DNA from: Benincasa hispida
Taxonomy: Eukaryota > Streptophyta > Magnoliopsida > Cucurbitales > Cucurbitaceae
Direction: 5' to 3'
Assembly: GCF_009727055.1 (NCBI RefSeq)
Contig: NC_052349.1
Coordinates: forward strand, 91,933,244-91,997,243
DNA length: 64,000 bases
The notes under the pieces were generated by a model. That model saw nothing but the letters and a program-made list of their open reading frames with translations, did no database searches and was not told where the DNA came from. The position numbers and the translations under genes were made by a program. Of the stretch, positions 11,511 to 21,925 are shown one piece after another (position 1 is the stretch's first letter; the number at the start of each line of letters is the position of its first letter).

Positions 11511-12080
11511 AACTTAGTACCTATTACGGCCGATGCCTAGGATTCAGACAAGGATTCAAAATTCAAATTTAACGTCTAATAATCTCGACATTCCTCTACA
11601 TCCCTTGCGAACTGGCTACGTTATCCTTGCTTGTCTTAAAGGCTTTCTAAGAGTGAAAGCTGTCCCCACAAACCAACATGGGCCCTTTTAGCATGCTTTG
11701 TCCTCACTCACTTTCTTGGTTCGTCCCCAAACCACATCTTACTAGGAGAGGTTTCTCTCTGATACCATCTGTAACGTCCCAAACCCAGGATTCAAAATTT
11801 AGACTCAACCTGGTCGGTATAGGTAGTGAATTTAATTCTTTTAAGCCTTTGTTAATTATACTTTCATGTCCTCGAAATCCCTCTCATTCGGATGTGATCT
11901 CAGTTCCTTCATGTCCCCCTCCTAAACTCAGGGTGCTACATGGTCACTAGCTTCTGCTTGGTTCATCCTCGAACCACATCTTATTGGGAGAGGTTCCTCT
12001 CTAATACCATCTATAACGCCTCAAGCCTAGGATTCAGAATCCAAATTTGACACTTGATGGCCCTGGGGCGTTATAGCCCA
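11511..12080 (-). mobile_element. Inverted TRIM fragments with Met-tRNA primer sites
   Basis: Read on the minus strand, 11,939-11,770 is a short LTR-like segment starting TGTAGCACCC and ending GGGACGTTACA. It is followed at once by GATGGTATCAGAG (11,768-11,757), a good primer site for initiator tRNA-Met. A second, more decayed terminus plus primer site (TGGTATTAGAG) lies at about 12,012-12,000, so units are in tandem. Segment 11,820-11,920 is the reverse complement of 13,362-13,465, and 11,590-11,710 is the reverse complement of 13,575-13,705, linking this to the 5S-like element downstream. No coding capacity is present. Confidence 0.6.
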
Positions 12081-12990
12081 CAAGATTCAACGCCACTTCA
12101 GCCCATGCACGCATAATTGCCCCCTTCAAACCTGTCTTCTTCTTCGCTTGCGGAGGGCCCGTTGCTTGCCTTGTCGGCCACCACCAGTCGTTTTCATGTA
12201 TCCTTGCTTTCGTCTAGTCATCATCTGTCGCCAGCGGTAAGGTCTCTCCCCTCTTCTTCCATTTTCTTCTCTCACTCTTTCACAATTTATGCACACACAC
12301 GAAAACAACAGTACCCCCGACCACCATTGTTTTTCGATCATCGTTGCTGTCACTGGCATGAACATCCGCTATCTTCGCACCACAGTTTTGCCACCGTCAA
12401 CCATAAGCCACCTCTAGTGAGGTGTTTTGTTGTAAGTTTTCGAGTTCTAGGTGTGTTTTCTTGGAGAATCTTGAATACCTTTGTACTTAGGTTTTAAATT
12501 ACCCATAATGTGTTGGTGTTAGATGTGAGTTTGAAGACTTTTTAGGCCGCTGTCCAACAAGGTTGTGGATGCTTTGGTAAGGTATTTAGTCTTTAATTTC
12601 CTTTTTTTAGTCTTAACGTGGTTGTTGTGATTTGGGTTAAGGAGCCTGTAATTGTTGCATTTTACCTAGGTTTAAATACAATCAGGAGTTCGTGTTGAGA
12701 TGGATTAAGGTGCATTTTGGATTAAATATTTAAGGAATTTTAGGAGTTTTGAAGCGAGGCTTCTGATGGCAGAAAGGAAATTTATCTTGATAATTTGGTT
12801 TCAATTTGAGGTAAGGGCTTTCCTAACGATAAACTTAGAATGGTTTGTTATGCTTTGTTTATAATTGATTTTCGACTTAGTGTTGATGTGATGTTATTGC
12901 TATGTTTTGTGTATGAAAGTACTTGTTTGGAAGCAGGCCGTGCACATAGATGGTCTGTGTGATGAGTTTTTGTGATGCGAATGTGCGTGA
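12081..12990. other. Non-coding repeat DNA, unassigned
   Basis: A less AT-rich block (12,117-12,500) contains a 126-codon open frame that is mostly low-complexity S, H, P and L. It has no recognisable domain and an equally open antisense frame, so I do not call it a gene. The context suggests LTR or untranslated retroelement DNA. Confidence 0.4.
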
Positions 12991-13140
12991 CATGAGTCCT
13001 GAGCTATAAGATATGCACACCGATATGTGTGATAAAGTCTTTGTGACTTCGTGTCATATCTATCGAGCTATAGTGAGTTATGTGCACCGACCTGTATGAT
13101 TAGTCTGTGAGACTTCATGACATAACTCATGGGTTGTTTG
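12991..13140 (+). repeat. Two-copy degenerate repeat
   Basis: Two units share a pattern. Unit 1 reads GCACACCGATATGTGTGAT, then GACTTCGTGTCATAT. Unit 2 reads GCACCGACCTGTATGAT, then GACTTCATGACATAA. They lie just ahead of the 43-45-bp minisatellite and look like part of the same retroelement LTR or leader. Confidence 0.5.
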
Positions 13141-13227
13141 ATGTCAAGATGTAGGGCATATTGACAATTGCGTGACGTATGTGTTTTAGCACATAGGCTC
13201 ATGCTCCATTTCTTGTTTGAGTGCTAT

Positions 13228-13358
13228 ATACATTTGTTTGACTGTGTGAAGAGTTTGTATATGGTGCGCCATACACATATGTTTGATTGTGCGACACATT
13301 TGTATATGACGGGCCATACACATCTGTTTGACTGTATGACACGTTTGTATATGGTGTG
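13228..13358 (+). repeat. Three-unit 43-45-bp minisatellite
   Basis: Units start at 13,228, 13,271 and 13,316. Each reads ATACAYxTGTTTGAyTGT, then a TTTGTATATGRxG block. They differ by a few substitutions and a 2-bp length change. The array lies immediately upstream of the 5S-like TRIM. Confidence 0.75.
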
Positions 13359-13361
13359 AGG

Positions 13362-13735
13362 ACATAAATGAATCGAAATCACATTTGAATGAGAGGGATC
13401 CCGAGGACATGAAAGTATGGTTAAGAACGACTTAGAAGAATTGAAAGTCACTACCTATACCAACAAGGCACACCTTCCTTTTCGATGGCTCAATTATAGA
13501 AACTCTAAAGTTAAGCGTGCTTGACTTGGAGCAATTCTATATTGGGTGACTTTCTGGGAATATTCCTAGGAAACATGTGAGTGAGGATGCTAAAAGAACC
13601 TGTGTTAGTTTGTGGGGATAACTCTCACTCTTATAAACCTTCAAGACAAGTAAAGACGACGTGGCAAAGTCGCCTGGGATGTAGGGGATGTCGAGGCCAT
13701 CAGGTGATAAATCTAATTGAGTAGTGTGATGTAAC
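13362..13735 (+). mobile_element. Cassandra-type TRIM fragment carrying a 5S-rRNA-like promoter
   Basis: Segment 13,498-13,562 closely resembles the 3' half of plant 5S rRNA. It has AAAGTTAAGCGTGCTT (box A region, 13,507-13,522) and, 20 bp later, ATTGGGTGACTTTCTGGGAA (box C region, 13,541-13,560). Plant Cassandra TRIMs are known to carry such a 5S-derived RNA polymerase III promoter in their LTR. Flanking sequence CACTACCTATACCAACAAGG upstream and GTGAGTGAGGA downstream recurs inverted at 11.6-11.9 kb. There is no coding capacity. Full LTR pairs are not resolved, so this is a fragment; a plain 5S pseudogene is less likely given the shared flanks. Confidence 0.72.
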
Positions 13736-15955
13736 ACCCCATGTTTTCGAAAATAATTATTTCCTATCAATTCAAGTTTAATTTTGGATTTAATCTTGAT
13801 TACGTATTTTGGAACAAGTTGTGAGTTGTTAGAATTAAACTTCAACTTAATTTGGTTTTTAGATGAATGTTTGAAATTTAATTTAGATAATTAGATTTAA
13901 ATCAGATTAAATTAAGATATTTTTTAAGTTTCAAACTTTTAGGCCTCGGGCGTTGCAGTACCAGAGCTTTTGCGTTGATCAACTTAAGCTTTTTGGTCAA
14001 TCAGTGATTCAACATAATATTAGAGTTGGTGGTCTAGGAGGTTTTGTATTTAAATCTCTACAATGTTATTTCCTCCCCGATTCAATATTGATTTTTTCTT
14101 GTTGGGTATTCTATTTTAAGTCTACAAGTGTTGGGAGTATATTAGATGATATAATACTAAATTTACCTTCAGCTATCAACTTAAGTTTTTAAGTCTGTTG
14201 GTGATTTAACAAATATGTGTGTCCATGGTGCTACAGTGCGTCCTCTTCAGATGATTAGTTTGACTGTTCGGTTTGAAGTCTTTATTTATTGTTCAAGTGA
14301 TTTGGGGCTTCTCTTGTGAGGACCCAAACGACCTCTTCTTTGGACATTTACCTTTGATTGCACGTTTTTTTAAATTTTCTATTTGGTTGGTTTTTGTTAT
14401 CGTTTTTTCTAGTGTTTTGTTTGTGCCTTGACCTCGGATTGTGAGGTCTCTCCTTCTAGCTATCCAATAACTTTGAAGAAAAAAAAAAAAGATGAAAGTA
14501 TTCTTTTACAACAAGTCAATTGTAGCCTAGCTTGGTAGCTAGGTAAGTTATGTCTTTTTACTTTAATAACCTATTTGGATTTGAGATATCTTTCTATCTT
14601 AATGAAAACTAATCCTTAAATATCTTTTTTGTCATAATGATAAATTTATTTTTGGAAACTTTTTGTAAACAATTCATTAAAGTCCAACCACCTCACTCCT
14701 ACGTTTTCTAAAATAAAAATAAAGCCAAATATTTTTATTACCAATTATAATATAGTGATAAAATATAATGACCTAGTTTCTTTTTTTAAATAAACAATAT
14801 AATGGCCTAGTTTGTACTATATAAACAATGACCTTGCACCTGCCTATGTTTTGTTTTTTGTTTTTTGTTTTGTTTTTGTTTTTTTTTTAATGATGTGCTC
14901 AAGTTTGGATTTTTATTTTTTTATTTTTTTTTAAAATCTATGTATTGATTATTTGATTATTGAATATAGATTTTTCTAGCATTTTTTTCAATATATGGTG
15001 TGAGGAAATTGAACCTTTATTCTCCTAATTGATAGGATAAACTTTAAGTCAATTAAGCTTTAATTATGTGGGAGATCTTCCTATGATTTTAATTCGATCA
15101 TGTAAAATCTACGTTCACTTTTTTTTTTTTTTTTTTAATTTCACTCTCTTCAAAAATCGATAACTTATTTTTTCTATCTCCCTACTTTAAATACATTCAT
15201 ATTATTGCCATGACAGAAGTTGTCATAAGAATTTAATATGATTTGAATGTCATTTTATCATACTCAAGGTTTGAAATGTAAATGTCCACGAAAATATTGA
15301 TGTCTCAATTTTTTAGAAATATTGATAGGATTATCGATAAAATGTCAACATCGATGAATATTTCAGAATCAATTATACAAACAAAAATTCAAAAAAAAAA
15401 AAAAAGAACAATATTTTAAACTTGTTCAAATTTAACATGTTTATAATTTGTATTATATTTGCATATTAATACATTTTGTTGATTTTGTTTTCATGTTTGA
15501 TGAATTTTTTATGATATATCGAAAATGTTGATTCGACCACTTTCTATGCCAATGTCAAACCTATCAACCGAAATTTAATACCATCCTCATACCAACCAAA
15601 AAAAAAAAGAAAAAGAAAAAAAGTGTAAATCATCAATCTTGATTTACTTAATTTATGTTTTATTTATGATTTCTATTAATTTTATTAGGCATACTTTGAT
15701 TGCAAATTTTTGGTAATCGCTATCGCGAAAACTTCATAATTTGATCCCTATATCCCTATAATAGTTAAATATGAGCAAGATTGTAACTTAACAATTTTAA
15801 AATTTTGATAATTGACATAAACAGTTAAAAATACTATGGGTCATATTGGTGGTATTCCAGAACTTAAATTAGTTCTAACCCTTGTTTTACTTTTTAATTG
15901 GAATTATACTTATAAGTTCACGCCAAATTCATCAATTCTTCTAAAATTATAATAT
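13736..15955. other. AT-rich repeat-derived spacer
   Basis: Begins with TGTAACACCCC (13,730s), a common gypsy LTR start, and contains two ATCAACTTAAG(C/T)TTTT blocks (about 13,977 and 14,174) typical of degraded retroelement DNA. A 3' end with an A-run (14,479-14,490) may close a small retroposon. From 14,500 on, only AT-rich DNA with homopolymer runs is visible. Confidence 0.45.
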
Positions 15956-16309
15956 TGTTGTGAAATTGAGAAGTATAACGAAACACAATGGAAACACGGA
16001 TATGTAGAAAATATAATATAATAATATATAAATATAATACTAGTAAACAAATATATAAAATAAAATAAAATAACTAAAGTTATGACAATTGAGTGGAATT
16101 TTGAAGTGGATTTCTTACCAATTGTGTTATTTCAAGATCTACCAAATGTCACTATTTATAGGTAAAGTGACAAGTAGGATGTGGTACACTTTGGACACTG
16201 CATAAGTGGTTGAATGACACATGAGCAATATATGTGGTAATGGAAAAATGACATTTGGCATTGAAAACTAAACATGTACATCTAACACCTATTTATAATA
16301 TTTATAATA
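15956..16309 (-). mobile_element. 3' LTR of copia element 1 (minus strand)
   Basis: Starts on the plus strand with TGTTGTGAAATTGAG and matches 22,611-22,957 over its whole length with small indels. On the minus strand it follows a purine-rich CTAAGTGGGAG polypurine tract (about 16,310-16,322). Flanking AATAT (15,951-15,955) and AATAC (22,958-22,962) may be the decayed 5-bp target duplication. Confidence 0.8.
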
Positions 16310-16420
16310 CTCCCACTTAGATGTCCATTATAAATATATGAAATATGCATAGTTAAAACCTTACTAGGAAAAAATCCAATGGAAAAAAAATCCTAGTGAA
16401 GGAAAAAAAAAATACATATT

Positions 16421-18152
16421 TCATATAATTAATAATCCTAAAAGAATATAATATATTCGGTCCCCCTCATGGAAATATTCTCTAAATCGCCACATTCTAA
16501 TGTTGTGCACTAATTTCTTAGAGGTTGTGGTAGGTAATGCCTTTGTAAATAAGTCGGTCAGGTTATCATTTGAACAAATTTGTTGTATAGTGATGTCATC
16601 ATTTTCTTCAAGATCACGAGTGTAGAAAAGTTTTGGTGAAATATGCTTGGTTCTACATCCTCTAATATATCCTCCTTTGATTTGGGCTATACATGTTGTG
16701 TTGTCTTCGCATAATAGCGTTGCAAGATTTTTATTAGAAGACAAGCCACATGTTTCACGAATGTGTTGAGTCATTGATCTTAACCATACACATTCTAGAC
16801 TAGCCTCATGAATTATAAGGATTTCAACATGATTTAAGGAAGTGACCGTTATGGTATGTTTCATCGATCGCCTGATATAGCAATTCCTCCACATGTGAAT
16901 AGATAACTTGTTTGAGATCTAGCTTTATGTGGATAAGATAAATATCCAGAATCTGCATAATCAACTAGATTAAAGTTTCATTTATTTGAATAAAACAAAC
17001 CCATGTCAATCGTTCCTCGAAGATAACAAAGTTTATACTTAATTTCATTCCAATGTCTTTTTGTTGGAGAAGAACTATATCTAGTTAATAAATTTATTGA
17101 AAATATAATATCTGGTCCTGTATTATTAACAAGATACATAAGTGCACCAATTGCACTAAGATATGGTACTTCAGGACCAAAAAGTTTTTCATTATCATCT
17201 CGAGGTCGAAATATATCTTTCTTCACATCTAGTGAATGAACTCATGGATGTGCTTTGTCCATATAGAACCTTTTCAAATTTTTTTCTGTATAGGTTGGCT
17301 GATGAACAAATATCCCATTTGCTAAATGCTCAATTTATTTGTAAGCCAAGGAAAAATTTTGATTTTCCGAGATCTTTCATCTCAAATTATTTCTTAAGAT
17401 ATTCTATTACCTTTGAAAGCTCTTCAGGAGTTCCAATTATATTTATATTATCAACATATCTAGTTATAATAACAAATTCCAACTGTGATTTCTTTATAAA
17501 AACACATAGACATATTGGATTGTTTTGATATCATTCTTTCAACAAATATCCACTCAGGCGATTGTACCACATTCGTCATGATTGTTTCAATCCATATAGT
17601 GATCTCTATAACATTATTGAATTCTCCAGAATTTGACTTATATGTTTCAGGTATCTTAAATCCTTATGGGATACTCATATAAATATCATTATTAAGAGAT
17701 CCATATAAATATGCTGTGACTATATCCATAAGATGCACATCCAGATTTTCAAATACAGTTAGACCAATTAAATATCTTAATATAATTACATCCACCATCG
17801 GAGAATATGTCTCCTCATAATCAATACCAGGTCTTTGTGAAAAACCTTGTGCAACTAGTCTTGCTTTATATCTTGTGACCACATTGTTTTCATTTCTTTT
17901 TCTCACAAATACACATTTGTATCCCATAGGTTTGACACCTTCTGGTGTTCGAACTACTGGTTCAAAAACTTGACGATTTGAAAGTAAATTTAATTCTGCC
18001 TCAATTGCTTCTTTCCACTGAAGCCAATCTTTTCTATGTCGATATTCTTCAATAGATTTTGATTTAAAATCCTCATTTTCAAATATAATATCAAGAGTTG
18101 TTGGGATTGGTGTCCTAATTCTCTCGGAGTCTCGTTGTTTGTAATTATACAC
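16421..18152 (-). pseudogene. Copia element 1: reverse transcriptase and RNase H remnant
   Basis: Minus-strand pol fragments in the right order but with frameshifts and stops. From 18,152 down comes the start of the copia RT (W..A...E...L, ...GYKCVFVRKRN, RYKARLVAQGF, D..ETYSPM). At about 17,470-17,440 lies the catalytic loop, which reads YVDN instead of YVDD. Segment 17,226-16,978 has the post-RT SAIGALMYL and LRYL-like region. Segment 16,894-16,421 has the RNase H part ending in CRTKHISPK and LTDLFTKALP. The mutated catalytic Asp and the stops mean it is dead. Integrase and protease are absent: the sequence right of 18,152 is a different element. The ACTAGGAAAAAATCC block near 16,360-16,400 is the usual untranslated stretch before the 3' LTR. 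Confidence 0.88.
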
Positions 18153-18304
18153 ATTGTTTTATGACTAAAATAATTGTTATTTCATTCTGGCATTTACTCA
18201 TATCCAATAAACAAAGCTCCATGGTTATCTTATATAAACTTAAGCATATATATATGATATACAAGTGGATCATTCCTTAAGTGATAACCTAAATAGGTTT
18301 GTAA

Positions 18305-18489
18305 TATAAGGATTAAGGTGGAATACCTGATCCTTGTGACACTACGGATACGACCCGCTTTGTAGAGGTTTGTAAGTGTTGTAAACTACTACAGATGGTA
18401 GATCCTGACCATTCATATGGAGACATGCGAGTGGGGGTGTCCTATACAAAGAGTTTTTATAAGATCAGACCAGAGATGACTAGACTCTA
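18305..18489 (+). repeat. Original of a 185-bp artefactual duplication
   Basis: This stretch recurs at 18,658-18,842 (offset 353) with no difference that I can see. The second copy sits between two mate-pair adapters. This first copy is the one in correct context, as shown by its homology with 54,650-54,840. Confidence 0.85.
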
Positions 18490-18617
18490 TATATAATGCC
18501 GTTGATACTGGAGACTTACATCTCACCTAAACGACCATAGGTGACACGACCTCAATCCTGAGCGTTTTGAAAACTTCTGCCTTTGAGGGTGGTCCTTTGA
18601 TTAGTATGGGTGAGAGT

Positions 18618-18655
18618 CTGTCTCTTATACACATCTAGATGTGTATAAGAGACAG
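18618..18655. other. Nextera mate-pair junction adapter (artefact) 1
   Basis: A 38-bp perfect palindrome made of CTGTCTCTTATACACATCT and its reverse complement. This is the Tn5 mosaic end in the back-to-back form of the Nextera mate-pair circularisation junction. It is not plant DNA. Bases on either side of it are not contiguous in the genome. Confidence 0.98.
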
Positions 18656-18657
18656 GG

Positions 18658-18842
18658 TATAAGGATTAAGGTGGAATACCTGATCCTTGTGACACTACGG
18701 ATACGACCCGCTTTGTAGAGGTTTGTAAGTGTTGTAAACTACTACAGATGGTAGATCCTGACCATTCATATGGAGACATGCGAGTGGGGGTGTCCTATAC
18801 AAAGAGTTTTTATAAGATCAGACCAGAGATGACTAGACTCTA
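18658..18842 (+). repeat. Artefactual second copy of 18,305-18,489
   Basis: Apparently identical 185-bp repeat bracketed by the two adapters. A true genomic duplication of this age in such decayed DNA would show differences. The bracketing adapters show it comes from a mate-pair read. Confidence 0.9.
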
Positions 18843-18852
18843 AACACAAGGC

Positions 18853-18890
18853 CTGTCTCTTATACACATCTAGATGTGTATAAGAGACAG
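18853..18890. other. Nextera mate-pair junction adapter (artefact) 2
   Basis: Second copy of the same 38-bp palindromic adapter, preceded by a short unassigned stretch (18,843-18,852). After it the sequence rejoins family R at the position matching about 55,171, so roughly 200 bp of real sequence is lost between the two adapters. Confidence 0.98.
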
Positions 18891-19640
18891 CTTATGTTCA
18901 TCAGAGGATTCAGTGATACTTAAGGAGTTAGATGTAACTACAGGGACATAATGGTTATTGGCCGAGCTGTACTTACGAGCGATCTGTGAAGGGTTGTCGC
19001 ATTGTTGATTGGTTAAGATGGACACATAATGTATCTGTGGTAAGGAGAGTTCATTTGTCGGTCTTTAGTGGATTTCCTGACAGTTAACAGACGGTGGATC
19101 CCGTGACTAAAGAGTTTAGTTAGTTATTCACGTACCGTTGAAGCTTTGAGCTACAATTCCATATGGTCCCCTTGGTAGCTCAATGGATTCAAGTTGAGGG
19201 TCAGTTCTTGGTGTTGATTTGAAATGTTCAAATTGAAAAGAGGTAATTCGATTATATATTATATGATCGATATGGTGTATGAGATACATCAAGTGGAGGG
19301 TTAATGTAAATGAGATTTACATTAAGCGCCATAAATAGAAAAAGAGCTATAGTTTGTATGTTTCATGAGATGAAATATTAAAACTATAGGTTATAAATAT
19401 AGTATGATAAGTTAGTTATCATTTATATTTATGATAATATTAATTATTTGATAATTATCTCTTTTTCTCTAATAACCAATTGAGTGGGAGGTTATTGGTG
19501 GTTTCATGGTAACCGTGAGATAAAAAGAAAAAATATTTTCCTAATTTTAGTAAGCAAAGATTTGAGTTTTCCAGTCTCTGAAATATCTCACGGAGAGTTG
19601 TCAAGTAAATAAGATTTACTAAGCAACAGCTTGGAGTTAG

Positions 19641-19800
19641 CTAAATGATCGTGGAGTGTCCTTAGGCGATAGACACTCAACTAAGCGATGAACTAAACGA
19701 TTGCATAGCATTTGCTAGACGATCGCATAGTTTTTCCTAAACGATTGGGCATCAACTTATACGATAAGTTGTTCCATCTCCCACTTGCTCAATCGTTTAC
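19641..19800 (+). repeat. CGATCG-motif tandem array in family R LTR
   Basis: Degenerate units of CTAAACGATCGCATAG occur at 19,681, 19,693, 19,715 and 19,737, with weaker ones at 19,641 and 19,790. The clearest spacing is 22 bp. The core is palindromic. The same kind of array stands at the matching place in copy 2 (55,927-56,072). Confidence 0.75.
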
Positions 19801-20268
19801 ATGATTGTGATTTCTCCATTTTTTTGCCTCAAACTAAGTTCACACAGAGCCCACTCTCTGGATTCTCACACCGAGAATACAAAGGTAACCTTCTTGGTGG
19901 TGTCATACTCAACTCGACACTGTCAAGATTCTATGGAGGCCGTTCGTGGTGTTCAGGGTGTTCGTGACCTTAGCGATCACTTAGTTCGAGTGCTCGGTGT
20001 TCGTGTAGTATAGCGGTCATGTTGGACGAGCGTTCGTGTGTAGTTGTGTTACTGTGATCGAGCGTTCGTGATCAAGGAGCTTGAAGATGAGTCTGCAAAA
20101 GTGTGTTGCTCTTGTCCTTGATTTTTTGTATAGCATGCTGTAATTTCTGTATTTTAGCATAACTGTATGTTTTCGTTTGTGATTGTAATTGTAAAGTTTA
20201 TATACGATTGTAATTTGGAATGATCCTTCCGCTGCTCATGGAAATTCTCGTATTCGATTTCTTTCAAT

Positions 20269-20279
20269 TGGTATCAGAG
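20269..20279 (+). other. Primer-binding site of family R
   Basis: TGGTATCAGAG, complementary to the 3' end of plant initiator tRNA-Met, 2 bp after the LTR end. It shows that the preceding 2 kb is an LTR read in plus orientation. Confidence 0.85.
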
Positions 20280-21925
20280 GTAGGTATCAAAGGCGCTAGC
20301 TTAGTGATCATGTAGGTGATGGTGCTTTGCTGCATCGTAATCGTTTAGACGATCGTGTAAGGCAGGCGTTGTGCGGAGCGCGCTAGGCGATCGCGTACCT
20401 CGGGCTTCATCGCTTAATAAAAGGTACATGATTGTTGCTAAACGATCGTTTAGCTCTGGGAGCGTTGGTAAACGATAGAGCAAATTGTTTATTCTTTCGT
20501 GTAGACGATCACGGGGAGTTTGGTACACGATGGTTAGAGATACATTGCTTCACCCGGATAGTTCAAGACCTGGTTCGCCTGTTTAAACCAGAGACTCCTT
20601 GGTTTTGTAATAGTTAGCTTTAATTTTTGTGGATTTAAGGAAATTTTACCCGATTCATCAATATTTGTTTATTATACATGTGATGTATGGTGTTTATATG
20701 GAAAAGTGTTTGACATATAGTTTTAAAAACCCACCTTAGGTTGTGCAATTATTCATGCATCATGTATTATAAATGTTATAATCTAGCATGAAAAAATTAC
20801 ATGAAAGCATGCACATGCATCATGAAATATAAGAGTTATATTTTGCATGCAGTGAGCATTATCATGCATCATCCTTTTATTATAAGTATTATAGTCTAAG
20901 GGTGAATGGAAGCATGTTGTGCTTGTTTCATTGATGTTTTGTATAAGCGTTATATAAAAGAAGTAGCAATGAATGAACAATGCATTGAGCATGACACTTA
21001 CATTGCTTATAATCGTTATGAATTCCTTACATGTCTTAACTTTACATTGTGGTTTTGGTTGTTTCTATTTATAAGTGTTATAAAGGAAATTAGAACTAAA
21101 ATCAATAAAAAAGAGTTGCATGCGGACTTAGAGTGATCTCAAGTTTTTTTTAAAAAAGAGCTTTAAAATTGGATTGAGATAGACCTAAGTTCAAATGGTT
21201 CTAAAGAGTTTAGTAACCTAGTTTAATCTTTTAAAATTGGTTTAATAGAATTAAATTGATTGACATAAAAGATTAAATTTATTTTAAATCTATCTATAAG
21301 GGACCTTTTGTCTAAGGCAGGTTCTGTCTAGGCTAGGGTTCTTAAGTTGACGGAAATGGAACACCCCTACCTGGGAACCTACCTAGAAAGGTGAATTAGA
21401 TAGATTTTCAACAAGCATGCGACAATTTGGTCAAAGACTCCGTTAAAGAGTTTAATAGATGATGATCAAAAGTTGTTTAACTATCTAAGGTAAAAGTTAC
21501 TCTTGGGCAAACCTAAAAGTCACTTGGTTAAAATCCTTAGCTGTGTTTTTTCTAAGTAAACTAAACCCTAGGTCATACAATACTCAGTGGGAGGAAGAGA
21601 TGTATCTGATATGTCTATGATTCCGCTCACGTTTCTCTTTGAATGTTCACATCGTGAGATTCATGCTTGGCCTCGTGGTGCCCTGAGTGCATCCTCTTCG
21701 GATAGTCTTTGCATGAGTCAATATCAAGACGGACAGGGAAAGTGTTTAAAGTAAGTGGGTGAAGGGTGTGTGTCAACACGTCCTATGGTCTCTGTCATTG
21801 GTTCACATCGTGAGATTATTCTGTACTCCCTTGTGGTGCCCTGGGAGCGTCCCCCCTTCGGATAGGTTTTGTGCGGTTGGTCAAGATCAAGGTAAACTCT
21901 AGAAATGGATAGGGTCGCTTTAGGT
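20280..21925 (+). mobile_element. Internal region of family R copy 1 (non-coding)
   Basis: No gag or pol can be read in any frame. It starts with a second cluster of CGATCG motifs (20,336-20,530), including a perfect CTAAACGATCGTTTAG palindrome near 20,436. It continues with the ordered TATAA-N3-TTATA array (20,768-21,082). It ends with a two-copy repeat (about 21,645-21,735 and 21,800-21,893), both units starting GTTCACATCGTGAGATT. Sequence 20,650-21,340 matches 57,290-57,955. At about 21,925 it stops and the gag of copia element 1 resumes. No second LTR is seen, so the element is truncated or collapsed. Confidence 0.65.
20768..21082 (+). repeat. Six-unit TATAA-N3-TTATA dyad array (copy 1)
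   Basis: Thirteen-base dyads stand at 20,768, 20,828, 20,881, 20,942, 21,008 and 21,070, spaced 60, 53, 61, 66 and 62 bp. Examples are TATAAGAGTTATA and TATAAGCGTTATA. Several are preceded by ATGCATCAT. The array is ordered and recurs with the same unit number in copy 2 at 57,401-57,704. Confidence 0.8.

Larger units (their letters stand above)
18255..20266 (+). mobile_element. LTR of non-coding element family R (copy 1)
   Basis: About 2 kb of non-coding DNA homologous along its length to 54,600-56,529, starting near ATACAAGTGGATCAT. It ends in ATTTCTTTCA, followed after 2 bp by a TGGTATCAGAG primer site, so the right boundary is secure and the left one approximate. It holds a tandem CGATCG-motif array (19,641-19,800). 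Segment 18,618-18,890 is corrupted by sequencing adapters and lacks about 200 bp that copy 2 has (roughly 54,966-55,170). It lies inside copia element 1 where protease and integrase should be. Confidence 0.7.

Noticed and set aside
12117..12497. 126-codon open frame as a host gene
   Set aside because: Low-complexity S/H/P/L composition, an open antisense frame as well, no domain, and repeat context.
13498..13562. Functional 5S rRNA gene
   Set aside because: Only the promoter-bearing half matches, with substitutions, and the flanks are TRIM-like, so it is not annotated as rRNA.
18618..18655. Perfect 38-bp palindrome as a terminator, hairpin or Tn5-like transposon end
   Set aside because: It is the exact back-to-back mosaic-end adapter of mate-pair libraries.
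20768..21082. CRISPR-like array from regularly spaced repeats
   Set aside because: Repeats are only 13 bp and degenerate, the host is a plant, and the spacers are homologous between copies.
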